From Treponema sp. (GTDB lineage: Bacteria > Spirochaetota > Spirochaetia > Treponematales > Breznakiellaceae): a stretch of DNA of 8,869 nucleotides. Shown piece by piece: positions 1-5,542 of the stretch (positions within the stretch are counted from its first letter, which is position 1; every line of letters starts with the position of its first letter). The DNA is taken from contig JAISRW010000201.1 of NCBI GenBank assembly GCA_031273405.1, positions 1 to 8,869 of the forward strand, given 5' to 3'. The position numbers and the translations under genes were made by a program. The notes below the pieces were generated by a model that saw nothing but the letters and a program-made list of their open reading frames with translations, searched no databases and was not told the origin of the DNA.

Positions 1-57
1 CTGTGCATGTCTAGCCTCACTCGGTTCCTCCTTGCGGGTCAGAACCAGTATATTTTG

Positions 58-139
58 GGCTAGGTTTTTAGTTATTAGGCATCCATGTTTTCGGCTAGGT
101 TTATTTATTAGGCATCACGCACTACGCACTACGCACTAC
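58..139. repeat. Short direct repeats in AT-rich spacer
   Basis: Two imperfect copies of a roughly 25-base unit beginning ggctaggttt and ending ttattaggcatc lie at 58-83 and 93-116, offset by 35 bases. They are followed directly by three exact tandem copies of gcactac (119-125, 126-132, 133-139), with a near-copy gcatcac just before (112-118). All of this is seen directly. The arrangement looks like replication slippage in non-coding DNA. No known element is recognised. Confidence 0.6.
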
Positions 140-230
140 GGAGGCCAGGGCAACAGCACTTACTTTCAAGGTCTGGGAAATCACCGAAATTGAAGGAATT
201 TTTAACCTCCAAGTCGAAAAAGTCGCATAA
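99..230 (+). pseudogene. Possible 3' relic of an unknown gene
   Basis: An open frame runs from just after a TAG at 96-98 to a TAA at 228-230, with no plausible start codon. The last 28 codons, from about 147, read like real protein (TFKVWEITEIEGIFNLQVEK then VA and stop). The upstream part is only translated tandem repeats. The simplest reading is the surviving C-terminal tail of a gene whose front was lost or overwritten by the repeats at 58-139. I do not recognise the family. Chance coding potential in AT-rich DNA is a real alternative, so confidence is low. Confidence 0.22.
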
Positions 231-251
231 GTTTTTGTATCAAAACGCCTG

Positions 252-266
252 CGAACCGGAGGTTCG
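252..266. repeat. C-GNA-G mini-hairpin, copy 1
   Basis: A perfect 6-bp stem, CGAACC/GGTTCG, is closed over the triloop GGA. The same stem with loop GAA recurs at 7029-7043, also in a spacer. Both copies are followed by an accttgc/gccttgc motif, so the two regions appear related over more than the stem. GNA triloops closed by C-G are known to form unusually stable DNA hairpins. Confidence 0.6.
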
Positions 267-371
267 ATTCGACCTTGCGGTTAGGTTCTTCTTCGTAACT
301 ATTGCGGTTTTAAGAGGATTTCAGAAGTTAAAAAAATAAGTGCTATTACCTTGAAATAATATATATAAGTA

Positions 372-400
372 TTGACAAAAATAAATATATCTGGTAAAAA
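372..400 (+). promoter_or_regulatory. Candidate promoter upstream of IS fragment
   Basis: A consensus -35 TTGACA (372-377) is followed after 17 bp by TAAAAA (395-400), a 4/6 match to a -10. The surroundings are very AT-rich. It points into the 406-453 palindrome and the transposase fragment, so it may be the old transposase promoter or an outward promoter left by the element. There is no evidence of activity, and AT-rich DNA gives such matches by chance. Confidence 0.35.
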
Positions 401-405
401 TGATA

Positions 406-453
406 TATTCAGAGCTTTTCCCAAAACTGAAGTTTTGGGAAAAGCTCTGAATA
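406..453. repeat. 48-base palindrome, 23-bp arms
   Basis: Arms 406-428 and 431-453 are perfect reverse complements around a two-base centre (GA, 429-430). The arm core is agagcttttcccaaaact. As DNA it could extrude a cruciform; as RNA it would make a very stable hairpin. No T-run follows on either strand, so it is not a standard terminator. It lies between the candidate promoter at 372-400 and the transposase fragment starting about 462. It could be an IS end, a read-through blocker, or a dispersed REP/MITE-like element. Confidence 0.85.
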
Positions 454-461
454 CTGGTGAT

Positions 462-689
462 GTGAATCGTATAAAAGCGATGCTGCCATTGCTCAATGAA
501 CGACACAAAAAATTGTTTCTGACAGACGATGCCAGGTCAATAGGCTATGGCAGGGTCAGCCAAGTCAGCAGAATTTCCTGAGTATCGCGTATTACTATAC
601 CAAACGGAATAAAAGAATTGGCAGCCGGGGAAAAGCTTGAAAACACATAAAGGATTAGAAAGTTCGGAGGCGGGAGAAAAAAGATAAAA
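462..689 (+). pseudogene. ISAzo13-family transposase, N-terminal fragment
   Basis: Read in one frame, this stretch carries the N-terminal region I recognise from ISAzo13-type transposases: LPLLNERHKKLFLTDDA, then SIGYGRVSQVSRIS, a stop, VSRITIPNGIKELAAGEKLE, a stop, and RIRKFGGGRKK. The family pattern LLNERQRR..A.EA....GG.S.VSRI.GVSR.TI..GIKEL..GE...GRIRK.GGGRKK is matched across both stops. The stops are TGA at 579-581, probably from a GGA glycine codon, and TAA at 648-650. Only about 76 codons remain of a protein usually near 400 residues, so the DDE catalytic domain is absent. GTG at 462 may be the original start, but the true 5' limit is unclear. The fragment ends close to the hairpin at 696-719. 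The family call is from memory of conserved motifs, not a search. Confidence 0.75.
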
Positions 690-695
690 CTAAAC

Positions 696-719
696 AACCA
701 CCGCCTAAAGGCGGTGGTT
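696..719. repeat. GC-rich hairpin, IS200/IS605-end-like
   Basis: Ten-base arms AACCACCGCC and GGCGGTGGTT are perfect complements around the loop TAAA (706-709), followed by TT then AAAC. IS200/IS605-family elements and their relics commonly carry subterminal hairpins of this look. It begins seven bases after the last recognisable codon of the transposase fragment, so it may mark an insertion or deletion junction. It could instead act as a weak terminator, but the T-run is short. No TnpA or TnpB coding sequence is nearby. Confidence 0.6.
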
Positions 720-888
720 TTAAACCTGGCGCACGGAAAATAGAATCGTCTTTTGTCCTCTTTGTCATTCCCGGTTTCCTCTATACCATCATACTTTCCG
801 GATCACCGCCAAAATTCTTTTCCCATTTATTTGGGATAGGTATAGGCGTATTCTTTTACAATATCATTGACTATGGACAAAGCCGTGG

Positions 889-917
889 TTGACTATGATA
901 ATTTGTTGTACCATAAA
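889..917 (+). promoter_or_regulatory. Candidate promoter of tatD-like gene
   Basis: TTGACT (889-894) and CATAAA (912-917) are separated by 17 bp, matching 5/6 and 4/6 of the usual -35 and -10. The predicted transcript would start near 924 and carry a leader of about 80 bases containing the 942-954 hairpin before the ATG at 1007. It is the best match in the spacer but not a strong one. Confidence 0.4.
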
Positions 918-941
918 GAATTACATTTTTTCTTCTTTGGC

Positions 942-954
942 GCGCCTTCGGCGC
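942..954. repeat. C-GNA-G mini-hairpin, copy 2 (minus orientation)
   Basis: Perfect 5-bp stem GCGCC/GGCGC around TTC, which reads as GCGCC-GAA-GGCGC on the minus strand. It belongs to the same structural class as the hairpins at 252-266, 7029-7043 and 7077-7089. It lies in the predicted leader of the tatD-like gene. Confidence 0.55.
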
Positions 955-1006
955 CTTGGCGGTTTAAATTCCTTACCAGATCCTTTAGACTAAACAAGGT
1001 AGTAGT

Positions 1007-1810
1007 ATGCTTACCGATGCCCATTGCCATCCCTTCGATCTTCTCCGGTATCTCGGCGACGCCGAAGAACGCCGCCGGCGCATGAACGTAGCCTGCGCGG
1101 CCAACTCCTGGAACCGGGAGCAGTTTGAGTACCACGAGGCCCTCGGCCGGAAGGCCCAGGAAGAAGGCGCACCGCCGGTGATTCCCTGCTTTGCCGTCCA
1201 TCCCCAGTTGCCGGCTTCGCAAAAAACTTTTGGCGGACATCTTGATCTCATGGCGGAACTAGCCGCCGAGGGAAGACTGGGAGCCCTAGGGGAGACGGGC
1301 TTCGATCTCTACAACGACGCGTACAGGGCAACCGAAAAAATCCAGGATGAAATTTTCACCCTTCATCTGGAGACCGCCCTGCGGTACGGCCTCCCCCTGG
1401 TGCTCCATGTCCGCCGGGCCATGCACAAAGTGTTTGCCTGTACCGGGCGGTTAAAGAAACTCCCCGCGGTGATCTTCCATTCCTGGCCAGGAACCCTGGG
1501 AGAGGGGGAGGCTCTGCTCCGCCGGGGGGTGAACGGGTATTTTTCTTTCGGCGCTTCCGTGCTCACCAACCACAAGGAGGCCCGGCACTGCTGTGCCGCC
1601 CTCCCCGCGGAACGGCTCCTTTTGGAAACCGACGCCCCCTATCAGCCCCTCAGGGCCAGGGCCTTCTCCGGCTGGGAGGATCTTCCCCTCATCTGCCGGG
1701 GCGCGGCGGATCTGCGAAACGAAGCGGGCAGTCCCGGTGGGACGCCGGAAGAACTGGAGGCCCTGGCGGAGGCGAATTTTTTCCGCGCCTTCCAAAGGCC
1801 CGCCTTTTAA
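1007..1810 (+). CDS. TatD-family metal-dependent hydrolase
   Basis: A 267-residue protein of the usual TatD length (about 255-270), a TIM-barrel amidohydrolase-superfamily fold. Expected metal ligands are visible in order: D4-A-H6-C-H8 (the DxHxH strand), E96 in ALGETGFD, H134 in LVLHVRRA, H158 in VIFHSWPGT, and D209 in LLLETDAPY. Every catalytic position seems intact. Family members are cytoplasmic Mg-dependent nucleases (E. coli TatD is a DNase acting on 3' ends); some relatives have been proposed to act on D-aminoacyl-tRNA, and the substrate here cannot be told. The ATG is preceded by AAGG with about 7 bases of spacing, and the DxHxH position fixes this start. The region from about 75 to 85 (TFGGHLDLMAEL) and the tail are less conserved. 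The gene stands alone, convergent with alaA, and probably ends at the terminator at 2045-2095. Confidence 0.93.
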   Translation: MLTDAHCHPFDLLRYLGDAEERRRRMNVACAANSWNREQFEYHEALGRKAQEEGAPPVIPCFAVHPQLPASQKTFGGHLDLMAELAAEGRLGALGETGFDLYNDAYRATEKIQDEIFTLHLETALRYGLPLVLHVRRAMHKVFACTGRLKKLPAVIFHSWPGTLGEGEALLRRGVNGYFSFGASVLTNHKEARHCCAALPAERLLLETDAPYQPLRARAFSGWEDLPLICRGAADLRNEAGSPGGTPEELEALAEANFFRAFQRPAF

Positions 1811-2044
1811 AAACCGCGCCGGCCCCGGCACGCGCTCTGTGTCGAAACATGCATAAACCGGACGAATTTTGCTCACCGGCGGTACGGACAACAGGGACTT
1901 TTTGTTTGAAATTTCTGCTTTCCTCCGTGAGGTCTGTGGTTGTTAGACAAAATGGAAACAATCCCTCTAAAAATCCTAAAGATCCGAATTTATGAGGCCG
2001 ATACTATAATTACCGGGAGGGAACCCCCCTCCAAAAAATAACGG
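1811..2044. other. Convergent spacer between tatD-like gene and alaA
   Basis: No credible gene. It holds a perfect TATAAT on the plus strand (2005-2010) without a recognisable -35, and a short GGAGGG/CCCTCC hairpin (2016-2021 with 2027-2032). The adjacent structured stretch 2045-2095 is listed separately as a terminator. Confidence 0.5.
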
Positions 2045-2095
2045 GCGGTGCGCAACAGATTTTATCTGAGACGTCCAGGCGCATCGCTTTTTTTT
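2045..2095 (+). terminator. Rho-independent terminator with nested hairpin
   Basis: Arms 2045-2053 (GCGGTGCGC) and 2079-2087 (GCGCATCGC) make a 9-bp stem with one G-U pair, followed at once by eight Ts (2088-2095). The intervening stretch contains its own hairpin, CAGAT-TTT-ATCTG (2056-2068). On the minus strand the stem is followed four bases later by TATTTTTT (2040-2033), so it can plausibly stop both the tatD-like transcript and the alaA transcript, whose stop codon is only 11 bases from the T-run. The same piece could be the 3' end of a small RNA starting from the TATAAT at 2005-2010. Confidence 0.75.
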
Positions 2096-2106
2096 ATCCC
2101 CTGAAC

Positions 2107-3324
2107 TTACTCCTGCCGGTAGTGTCCCAAAAATTTTTCCAGCCTCTTTATGGCTTCTGTAAGGGTCTCTTTGTCCGGGAGGAAGACGATGCGGAAATGG
2201 TCCGGCTCTCTCCAGTTGAAGCCCGTACCCTGAACCAGCAGCATGTGCTGTTCCTTCAGGAGATCCATGATAAACTTCTCGTCGTCCCGGATGTTAAAAC
2301 GCTGCATGTCGATCCGGGGGAAACAGTAGAGGGCGCCTTTGGGCATGACTACCGAAAGGCCGGGAATGGCGTTGACCAGGCTCACCGCCGCGTCCCTCTG
2401 CTCCTTGAGGCGCCCGCCGGGCAGGATGAGATCCTTAACGCTCTGGTAGCCCCCCAGGGCGGTTTGGATACCGAACTGGGCGGGCATATTGGCGCAGAGC
2501 CGCATATTGGAAAGCATGTCCAGACCTTCGATATACCCGGAAAGTATTTTTTTGTTTCCCGAAAGCACCATCCAGGCGGCCCTGAAACCGGCGGCCCGCC
2601 AGGCTTTGGAAAGGCCGTCGAAGCTGATGGTGGGAATATCGGGGTTTATCGAAGCCATGGGGATGTGCGCGGCGCCGTCGTAGGTGATGCGGCTGTAAAT
2701 TTCATCGGCGTATACAATGAGGGAATGTTCATCGGCGATCCTGCCTATGCCTTCAAGAATTTCCCGGCTGTACACCGCGCCGGTGGGGTTATTGGGGTTA
2801 ATCACCACGATAGCCTTGGTCTTTTCCGTTACTTTGGCGCGTATGTCCTCCAGGTCGGGGTTCCACTCGGCGCCTTCGTCACAGTGGTAATGCACCGCCC
2901 GGCCCCCCGAGAGGTTAACCGCCGCGGTCCACAGGGGATAGTCGGGCATGGGGATGAGGACCTCGTCGCCTGAATCCAGAAGGCCCTGCATGGAGATCAT
3001 GATGAGTTCGCTTACGCCGTTCCCGATGTAAATATCGTCGATCCCCACGTCCATGATTCCCTTGGACTGGAAATCATGCATAACCGCTTTGCGGGCGGCA
3101 AAAAGGCCCTGGGACTCGCCGTAACCCTGGGCGTTCTGGAGGTTCACAATCATATCGTGAATGATCTCGTCAGGGGCGGTAAAACCGAAGGCGGCGGGGT
3201 TGCCTATATTGAGCTTGATGATCCTGAAGCCTTCTTCCTCCAGCCGTCTGGCCTCTTTTAAGGCGGGCCCCCGGATGTCGTAGCAGACATTATCCAGTTT
3301 TGATGATTTTTCAAAGTTTCTCAT
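2107..3324 (-). CDS. alaA: Glutamate-pyruvate aminotransferase AlaA
   Basis: A 405-residue PLP enzyme that I recognise as AlaA, which moves the amino group between glutamate and pyruvate and is a main route of alanine synthesis in the cytoplasm. The resemblance to E. coli AlaA is close along the whole length, including EKSSKL(D/E)NVCYDIRGP at the N-terminus and the same overall length. Fold-type I residues are present: D128-Y129 (PDYPLW), N179 in INPNNPTGAVYS, D207 and Y210 in YADEIY, the PLP lysine K240 in FDGLSK, R248 in GFR, and the substrate-carboxylate arginine R378 in DHFRIV. The ATG has GAAGGG about 10 bases upstream. It lies 80 bases after a same-strand membrane-protein gene, with three 18-bp repeats between them, and is probably cotranscribed with it from the divergent promoter region near 4280. 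No truncation or missing residue is seen. Confidence 0.96.
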   Translation of the reverse strand: MRNFEKSSKLDNVCYDIRGPALKEARRLEEEGFRIIKLNIGNPAAFGFTAPDEIIHDMIVNLQNAQGYGESQGLFAARKAVMHDFQSKGIMDVGIDDIYIGNGVSELIMISMQGLLDSGDEVLIPMPDYPLWTAAVNLSGGRAVHYHCDEGAEWNPDLEDIRAKVTEKTKAIVVINPNNPTGAVYSREILEGIGRIADEHSLIVYADEIYSRITYDGAAHIPMASINPDIPTISFDGLSKAWRAAGFRAAWMVLSGNKKILSGYIEGLDMLSNMRLCANMPAQFGIQTALGGYQSVKDLILPGGRLKEQRDAAVSLVNAIPGLSVVMPKGALYCFPRIDMQRFNIRDDEKFIMDLLKEQHMLLVQGTGFNWREPDHFRIVFLPDKETLTEAIKRLEKFLGHYRQE

Positions 3325-3350
3325 ACTATCTATTCCCTTCTATAAAAAGT

Positions 3351-3404
3351 CCCTTCAATCTCAAAAATCCTTTCAATCTCAAAAATCCCTTCAATCTCTT
3401 CAAT
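3351..3404. repeat. Three 18-bp tandem repeats between genes
   Basis: Units 3351-3368, 3369-3386 and 3387-3404 follow cccttcaatctcaaaaat. The second differs at one base and the third diverges in its last six bases. The array fills the gap up to the stop codon of the 3405-4229 gene exactly. On the transcribed minus strand each unit carries GAAGG or GAAAGG, so each resembles the real ribosome-binding site of alaA. A more decayed unit may underlie 3333-3350, which contains that real site. Confidence 0.85.
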
Positions 3405-4229
3405 TCAAGAATTACCGTAGAGCCAGCGGCCCGCCTCGTCCATGTACTGTGAAAGGGCCGCGGCATAGATTTCGGTGCGGAGCTTTCCGGTTTCCCGGGT
3501 CCAGTTTTTTTGCCCGGGCAGGGCCCTGCGTACCCGGTTCCTGCCTTCGGAGGCGGCGGCTTTGAAGGCGGGAGCCTTTTCAGGCAGGGCGGCGGCCAGG
3601 GGGCCGTCCAGGAAAAAAGAAGCCAGCCCCGCCACAACCCCGTCCCTGCTGGCGGCGGCAAGGCGGGAGAATTCTTCAGCCGCCTTTTCGGGCTGCCGGT
3701 TCCGGAGCAGGGAGAACCCGTAATACCAGCGGAGCCACTGCTTCCCCGGGGGTTTGGCGTTCTCAAGGCGGGCGCTGAAAAAGCGGACGGCCCCGGGAAT
3801 GTCCCGCCCCAGGATGCGAGCGGCGCCGAACAGCAGGGCGTTGGTTTCCAGGAGATCAGGCCTGGCGATGGCTATCTTTTTTTCCAGGCTTATCACCGCG
3901 GCGGAATCCGAAAGCACCAGGTAGGCGTTCGCCAGAAGCCGCACCAGATGGGGGGTATATTTCCCCCGGCGGATGACCTTTTCTTCAAGGTAATAAACCA
4001 GGGCCGGCCAGTCTTCTTTTTCCAAAAGCAGAAGAAGCCGGCGGTTAACAACATAGTAGCCGTCCACAGCCGCCGGAATCAAAACAAAAGCCAGGAGGAG
4101 ATACCAGTTGGAGAGCCAGAAAGAAAGGGAAAAAGAAGAACCCAGGGTAAAAAAAGGAATAAGACAGAGGACAGCCGCAAAAAAAAACAAAAAAATATTG
4201 AATATTATCAATATATAACGGAATTTCAA
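3405..4229 (-). CDS. Two-pass membrane protein with TPR-like domain, unknown
   Basis: A 274-residue protein I do not recognise by family. Two hydrophobic segments are clear, about residues 5-28 (rich in I, L and F) and 41-60, so it is probably an inner-membrane protein. The rest is soluble and helical, with TPR-like spacing at roughly 74-106, 112-142 and 165-195 (WYYGFSLLRNRQPEKAAEEF is a typical helix pair), which suggests protein binding. The C-terminal third is basic. The start is a TTG: AGGAG (4241-4237) lies 7 bases upstream, and no better in-frame start has such a site. The gene is divergent from the HD-GYP-like gene and precedes alaA on the same strand. The context gives no clear role; a scaffold or assembly factor is a guess. 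Confidence 0.75.
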   Translation of the reverse strand: MKFRYILIIFNIFLFFFAAVLCLIPFFTLGSSFSLSFWLSNWYLLLAFVLIPAAVDGYYVVNRRLLLLLEKEDWPALVYYLEEKVIRRGKYTPHLVRLLANAYLVLSDSAAVISLEKKIAIARPDLLETNALLFGAARILGRDIPGAVRFFSARLENAKPPGKQWLRWYYGFSLLRNRQPEKAAEEFSRLAAASRDGVVAGLASFFLDGPLAAALPEKAPAFKAAASEGRNRVRRALPGQKNWTRETGKLRTEIYAAALSQYMDEAGRWLYGNS

Positions 4230-4270
4230 ACAACTTCTCCTGACCGCATTGCGGAACTGTTTAAAATATG

Positions 4271-4307
4271 ATAGTTTAATTATAATAGTTTAATATAGCA
4301 GTTTGAG
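4271..4307. promoter_or_regulatory. Divergent AT-rich promoter region
   Basis: ATTATAAT (4279-4286) supplies a perfect TATAAT on both strands: plus 4281-4286, minus 4284-4279. The implied leaders are of similar length, about 45 bases each, with AGGAGG at 4324-4329 on the plus strand and AGGAG at 4241-4237 on the minus strand. The -35 boxes are poor on both sides. Three related words, AGTTTAAT (4273-4280), AGTTTAAT (4287-4294) and AGTTTGAG (4300-4307), recur at 13-14 base spacing around the -10 and could be regulator sites or simple slippage. Confidence 0.5.
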
Positions 4308-4338
4308 TATAGAGGGAAGAAGCAGGAGGAAAAGGCTC

Positions 4339-5538
4339 TTGAGCGATAATAAACCCGCGGTTCCGCCGGCGGAGGGTGACCTCGGTTTAGATAAATCCGC
4401 GGCGTCGCAGATGAAGAATTTCCTCGTCAAAAATATTCCGCCGGGCACTTGTTTTTCCCAAGTCGTGTATCTGGACAGCCGATTTATCCTGGCGACCCCG
4501 GAGATACCCATTACCAGGGAGATGATAAGGATCCTTCATGAATGGGAATTTGACAAGGTATTCAGCGCCGGAGAACCCCGGGAGGTTCTCGCCGCCGAGA
4601 CGAAGGAACCGCTTATCGAAGCCGCGTCTTTAAGCGACAGCGACAGAATAAAAAAAGCCGAAGAATTTTATTCTTCTTTTCAGGAATATGCGGAAAATCT
4701 TTTTACCCAGGCGGCCATTAAAAATAAGCTGGATTTCAAGGAAGTGGCGGAAAAAATCAAGTCCGCCTGCGATATAATTCGGGAGGACCAGCGTTTCCTC
4801 ATGAGGGTCCAGAAGAATACCCTCTCCAGCCCCGATGACAACTACCTGGCCTCCCACGCGGTAAAATCGACCATCATTGCCATTATCATGGGGTCGTACC
4901 TCAAGCTGCCCAACCACAGGCTCATCGAGCTTGGGGTGGCGGCCCTGCTCCACGAGATCGGCATGATCAAACTCCCCCCGCAGATCTATTTCTCCAAACG
5001 GGCCCTCCTGCCCCAGGAACGCAAAGCCATTCTGACCCACCCGATCCTGGGGTTTAATCTCCTTAAATCTTTTGACTTCCCCCTCACGGTCAACCTGGCC
5101 GCCCTGGAACACCACGAGCGGGAAAACGGCTCCGGCTACCCCCAAAAGCTCACGGGCTACAAAATCAGCCTCTACGCCAAGATAATCGCGGTGGCCTGTT
5201 CCTACGAGGCCCTTTCTTCCCAGCGGCCCCATAAAGAAGCCAAAGACGGCTATACGGGAATGCTTGAGCTCCTCAAAAACGAGGGGAAGCAGTACGACGA
5301 TACGGTGGTGAGAGCCCTGGTGTTTTCTCTTTCGATATATCCCATCGGCCTGTATGTGCTCCTTTCCTCAGGCAAAAAGGGCCAGGTAGTGGATGTGAAC
5401 CCTGAAAACCCCCGGTATCCCATAGTCCAGGTCTTTGGGGAATCGGCCCCGGACGGCAAGAATAAAATCCTGGAAACTTCCCAGGCCGGGATCTCCATTG
5501 TGCGGCCCATCACCAGGGAAGAAATCGGATCTATCTAA
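4339..5538 (+). CDS. HD-GYP-like protein with altered metal ligands
   Basis: 399 residues from the TTG at 4339, chosen because AGGAGG (4324-4329) sits 9 bases upstream. An earlier in-frame TTG at 4303 lacks a ribosome-binding site. Residues about 26-76 resemble the N-terminal DUF3391-like module of some HD-GYP proteins; 100-160 is charged helix; 165-340 is HD-GYP. HD-GYP enzymes hydrolyse cyclic-di-GMP at a two- or three-metal centre. Recognisable are H173, H205 in LLHEIGM, H234-P, H258-H259-E and GSGYP (264-268). Two expected ligands differ: the D of HD is E206, and the aspartate normally in VAD is C287 (KIIAVACSYEAL). The lysine after HDIG is M209. Activity may be changed or lost, leaving a binding or signalling role. 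The C-terminus (340-399) is an extra domain I cannot name. It is followed after 4 bases by the TlyC-like gene, so the two are probably one transcript. Confidence 0.88.
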   Translation: MSDNKPAVPPAEGDLGLDKSAASQMKNFLVKNIPPGTCFSQVVYLDSRFILATPEIPITREMIRILHEWEFDKVFSAGEPREVLAAETKEPLIEAASLSDSDRIKKAEEFYSSFQEYAENLFTQAAIKNKLDFKEVAEKIKSACDIIREDQRFLMRVQKNTLSSPDDNYLASHAVKSTIIAIIMGSYLKLPNHRLIELGVAALLHEIGMIKLPPQIYFSKRALLPQERKAILTHPILGFNLLKSFDFPLTVNLAALEHHERENGSGYPQKLTGYKISLYAKIIAVACSYEALSSQRPHKEAKDGYTGMLELLKNEGKQYDDTVVRALVFSLSIYPIGLYVLLSSGKKGQVVDVNPENPRYPIVQVFGESAPDGKNKILETSQAGISIVRPITREEIGSI

Positions 5539-5542
5539 AGCC

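Larger units (their letters stand above)
720..1006. other. Spacer before tatD-like gene
   Basis: No gene is supported in either direction: short open stretches read as low-complexity or are broken by stops. It contains a repeated ttgactatg (867-875 and 889-897, 22-base period), the candidate promoter at 889-917, and a mini-hairpin at 942-954. The start of the spacer may be transposon debris. Confidence 0.5.

Noticed and set aside
1..140. CRISPR array, because of the tandem gcactac units
   Set aside because: Units are only seven bases and contiguous, with no spacers and no cas genes.
252..290. tRNA, because of the T-loop-like GGTTCGATTC
   Set aside because: No T-stem, acceptor stem or anticodon arm can be built around it.
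372..581. A small complete gene at 372-581
   Set aside because: The first third is translated palindrome, and the rest matches a transposase that continues beyond the stop, so it is a broken fragment.
2122..2973. Long plus-strand open frame antisense to alaA
   Set aside because: It is the mirror of a strongly conserved aminotransferase; GC-rich third positions commonly keep the opposite strand open, and no domain is visible in it.
3326..3766. Minus-strand open frame with a repeated RLKGFL peptide
   Set aside because: It is mostly an out-of-frame reading of the membrane-protein gene, and the peptide repeat just reflects the 18-bp DNA repeats.
4303..4338. Upstream in-frame TTG start at 4303 for the HD-GYP-like gene
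   Set aside because: It has no ribosome-binding site and would lie only about ten bases from the likely transcription start, whereas AGGAGG precedes the TTG at 4339 at normal spacing.
5435..5542. Longer N-terminus for the TlyC-like gene starting at 5435
   Set aside because: It would overlap the HD-GYP-like gene by over 100 bases in another frame and adds no recognisable domain; ATG 5543 fits the membrane-protein start and operon spacing.
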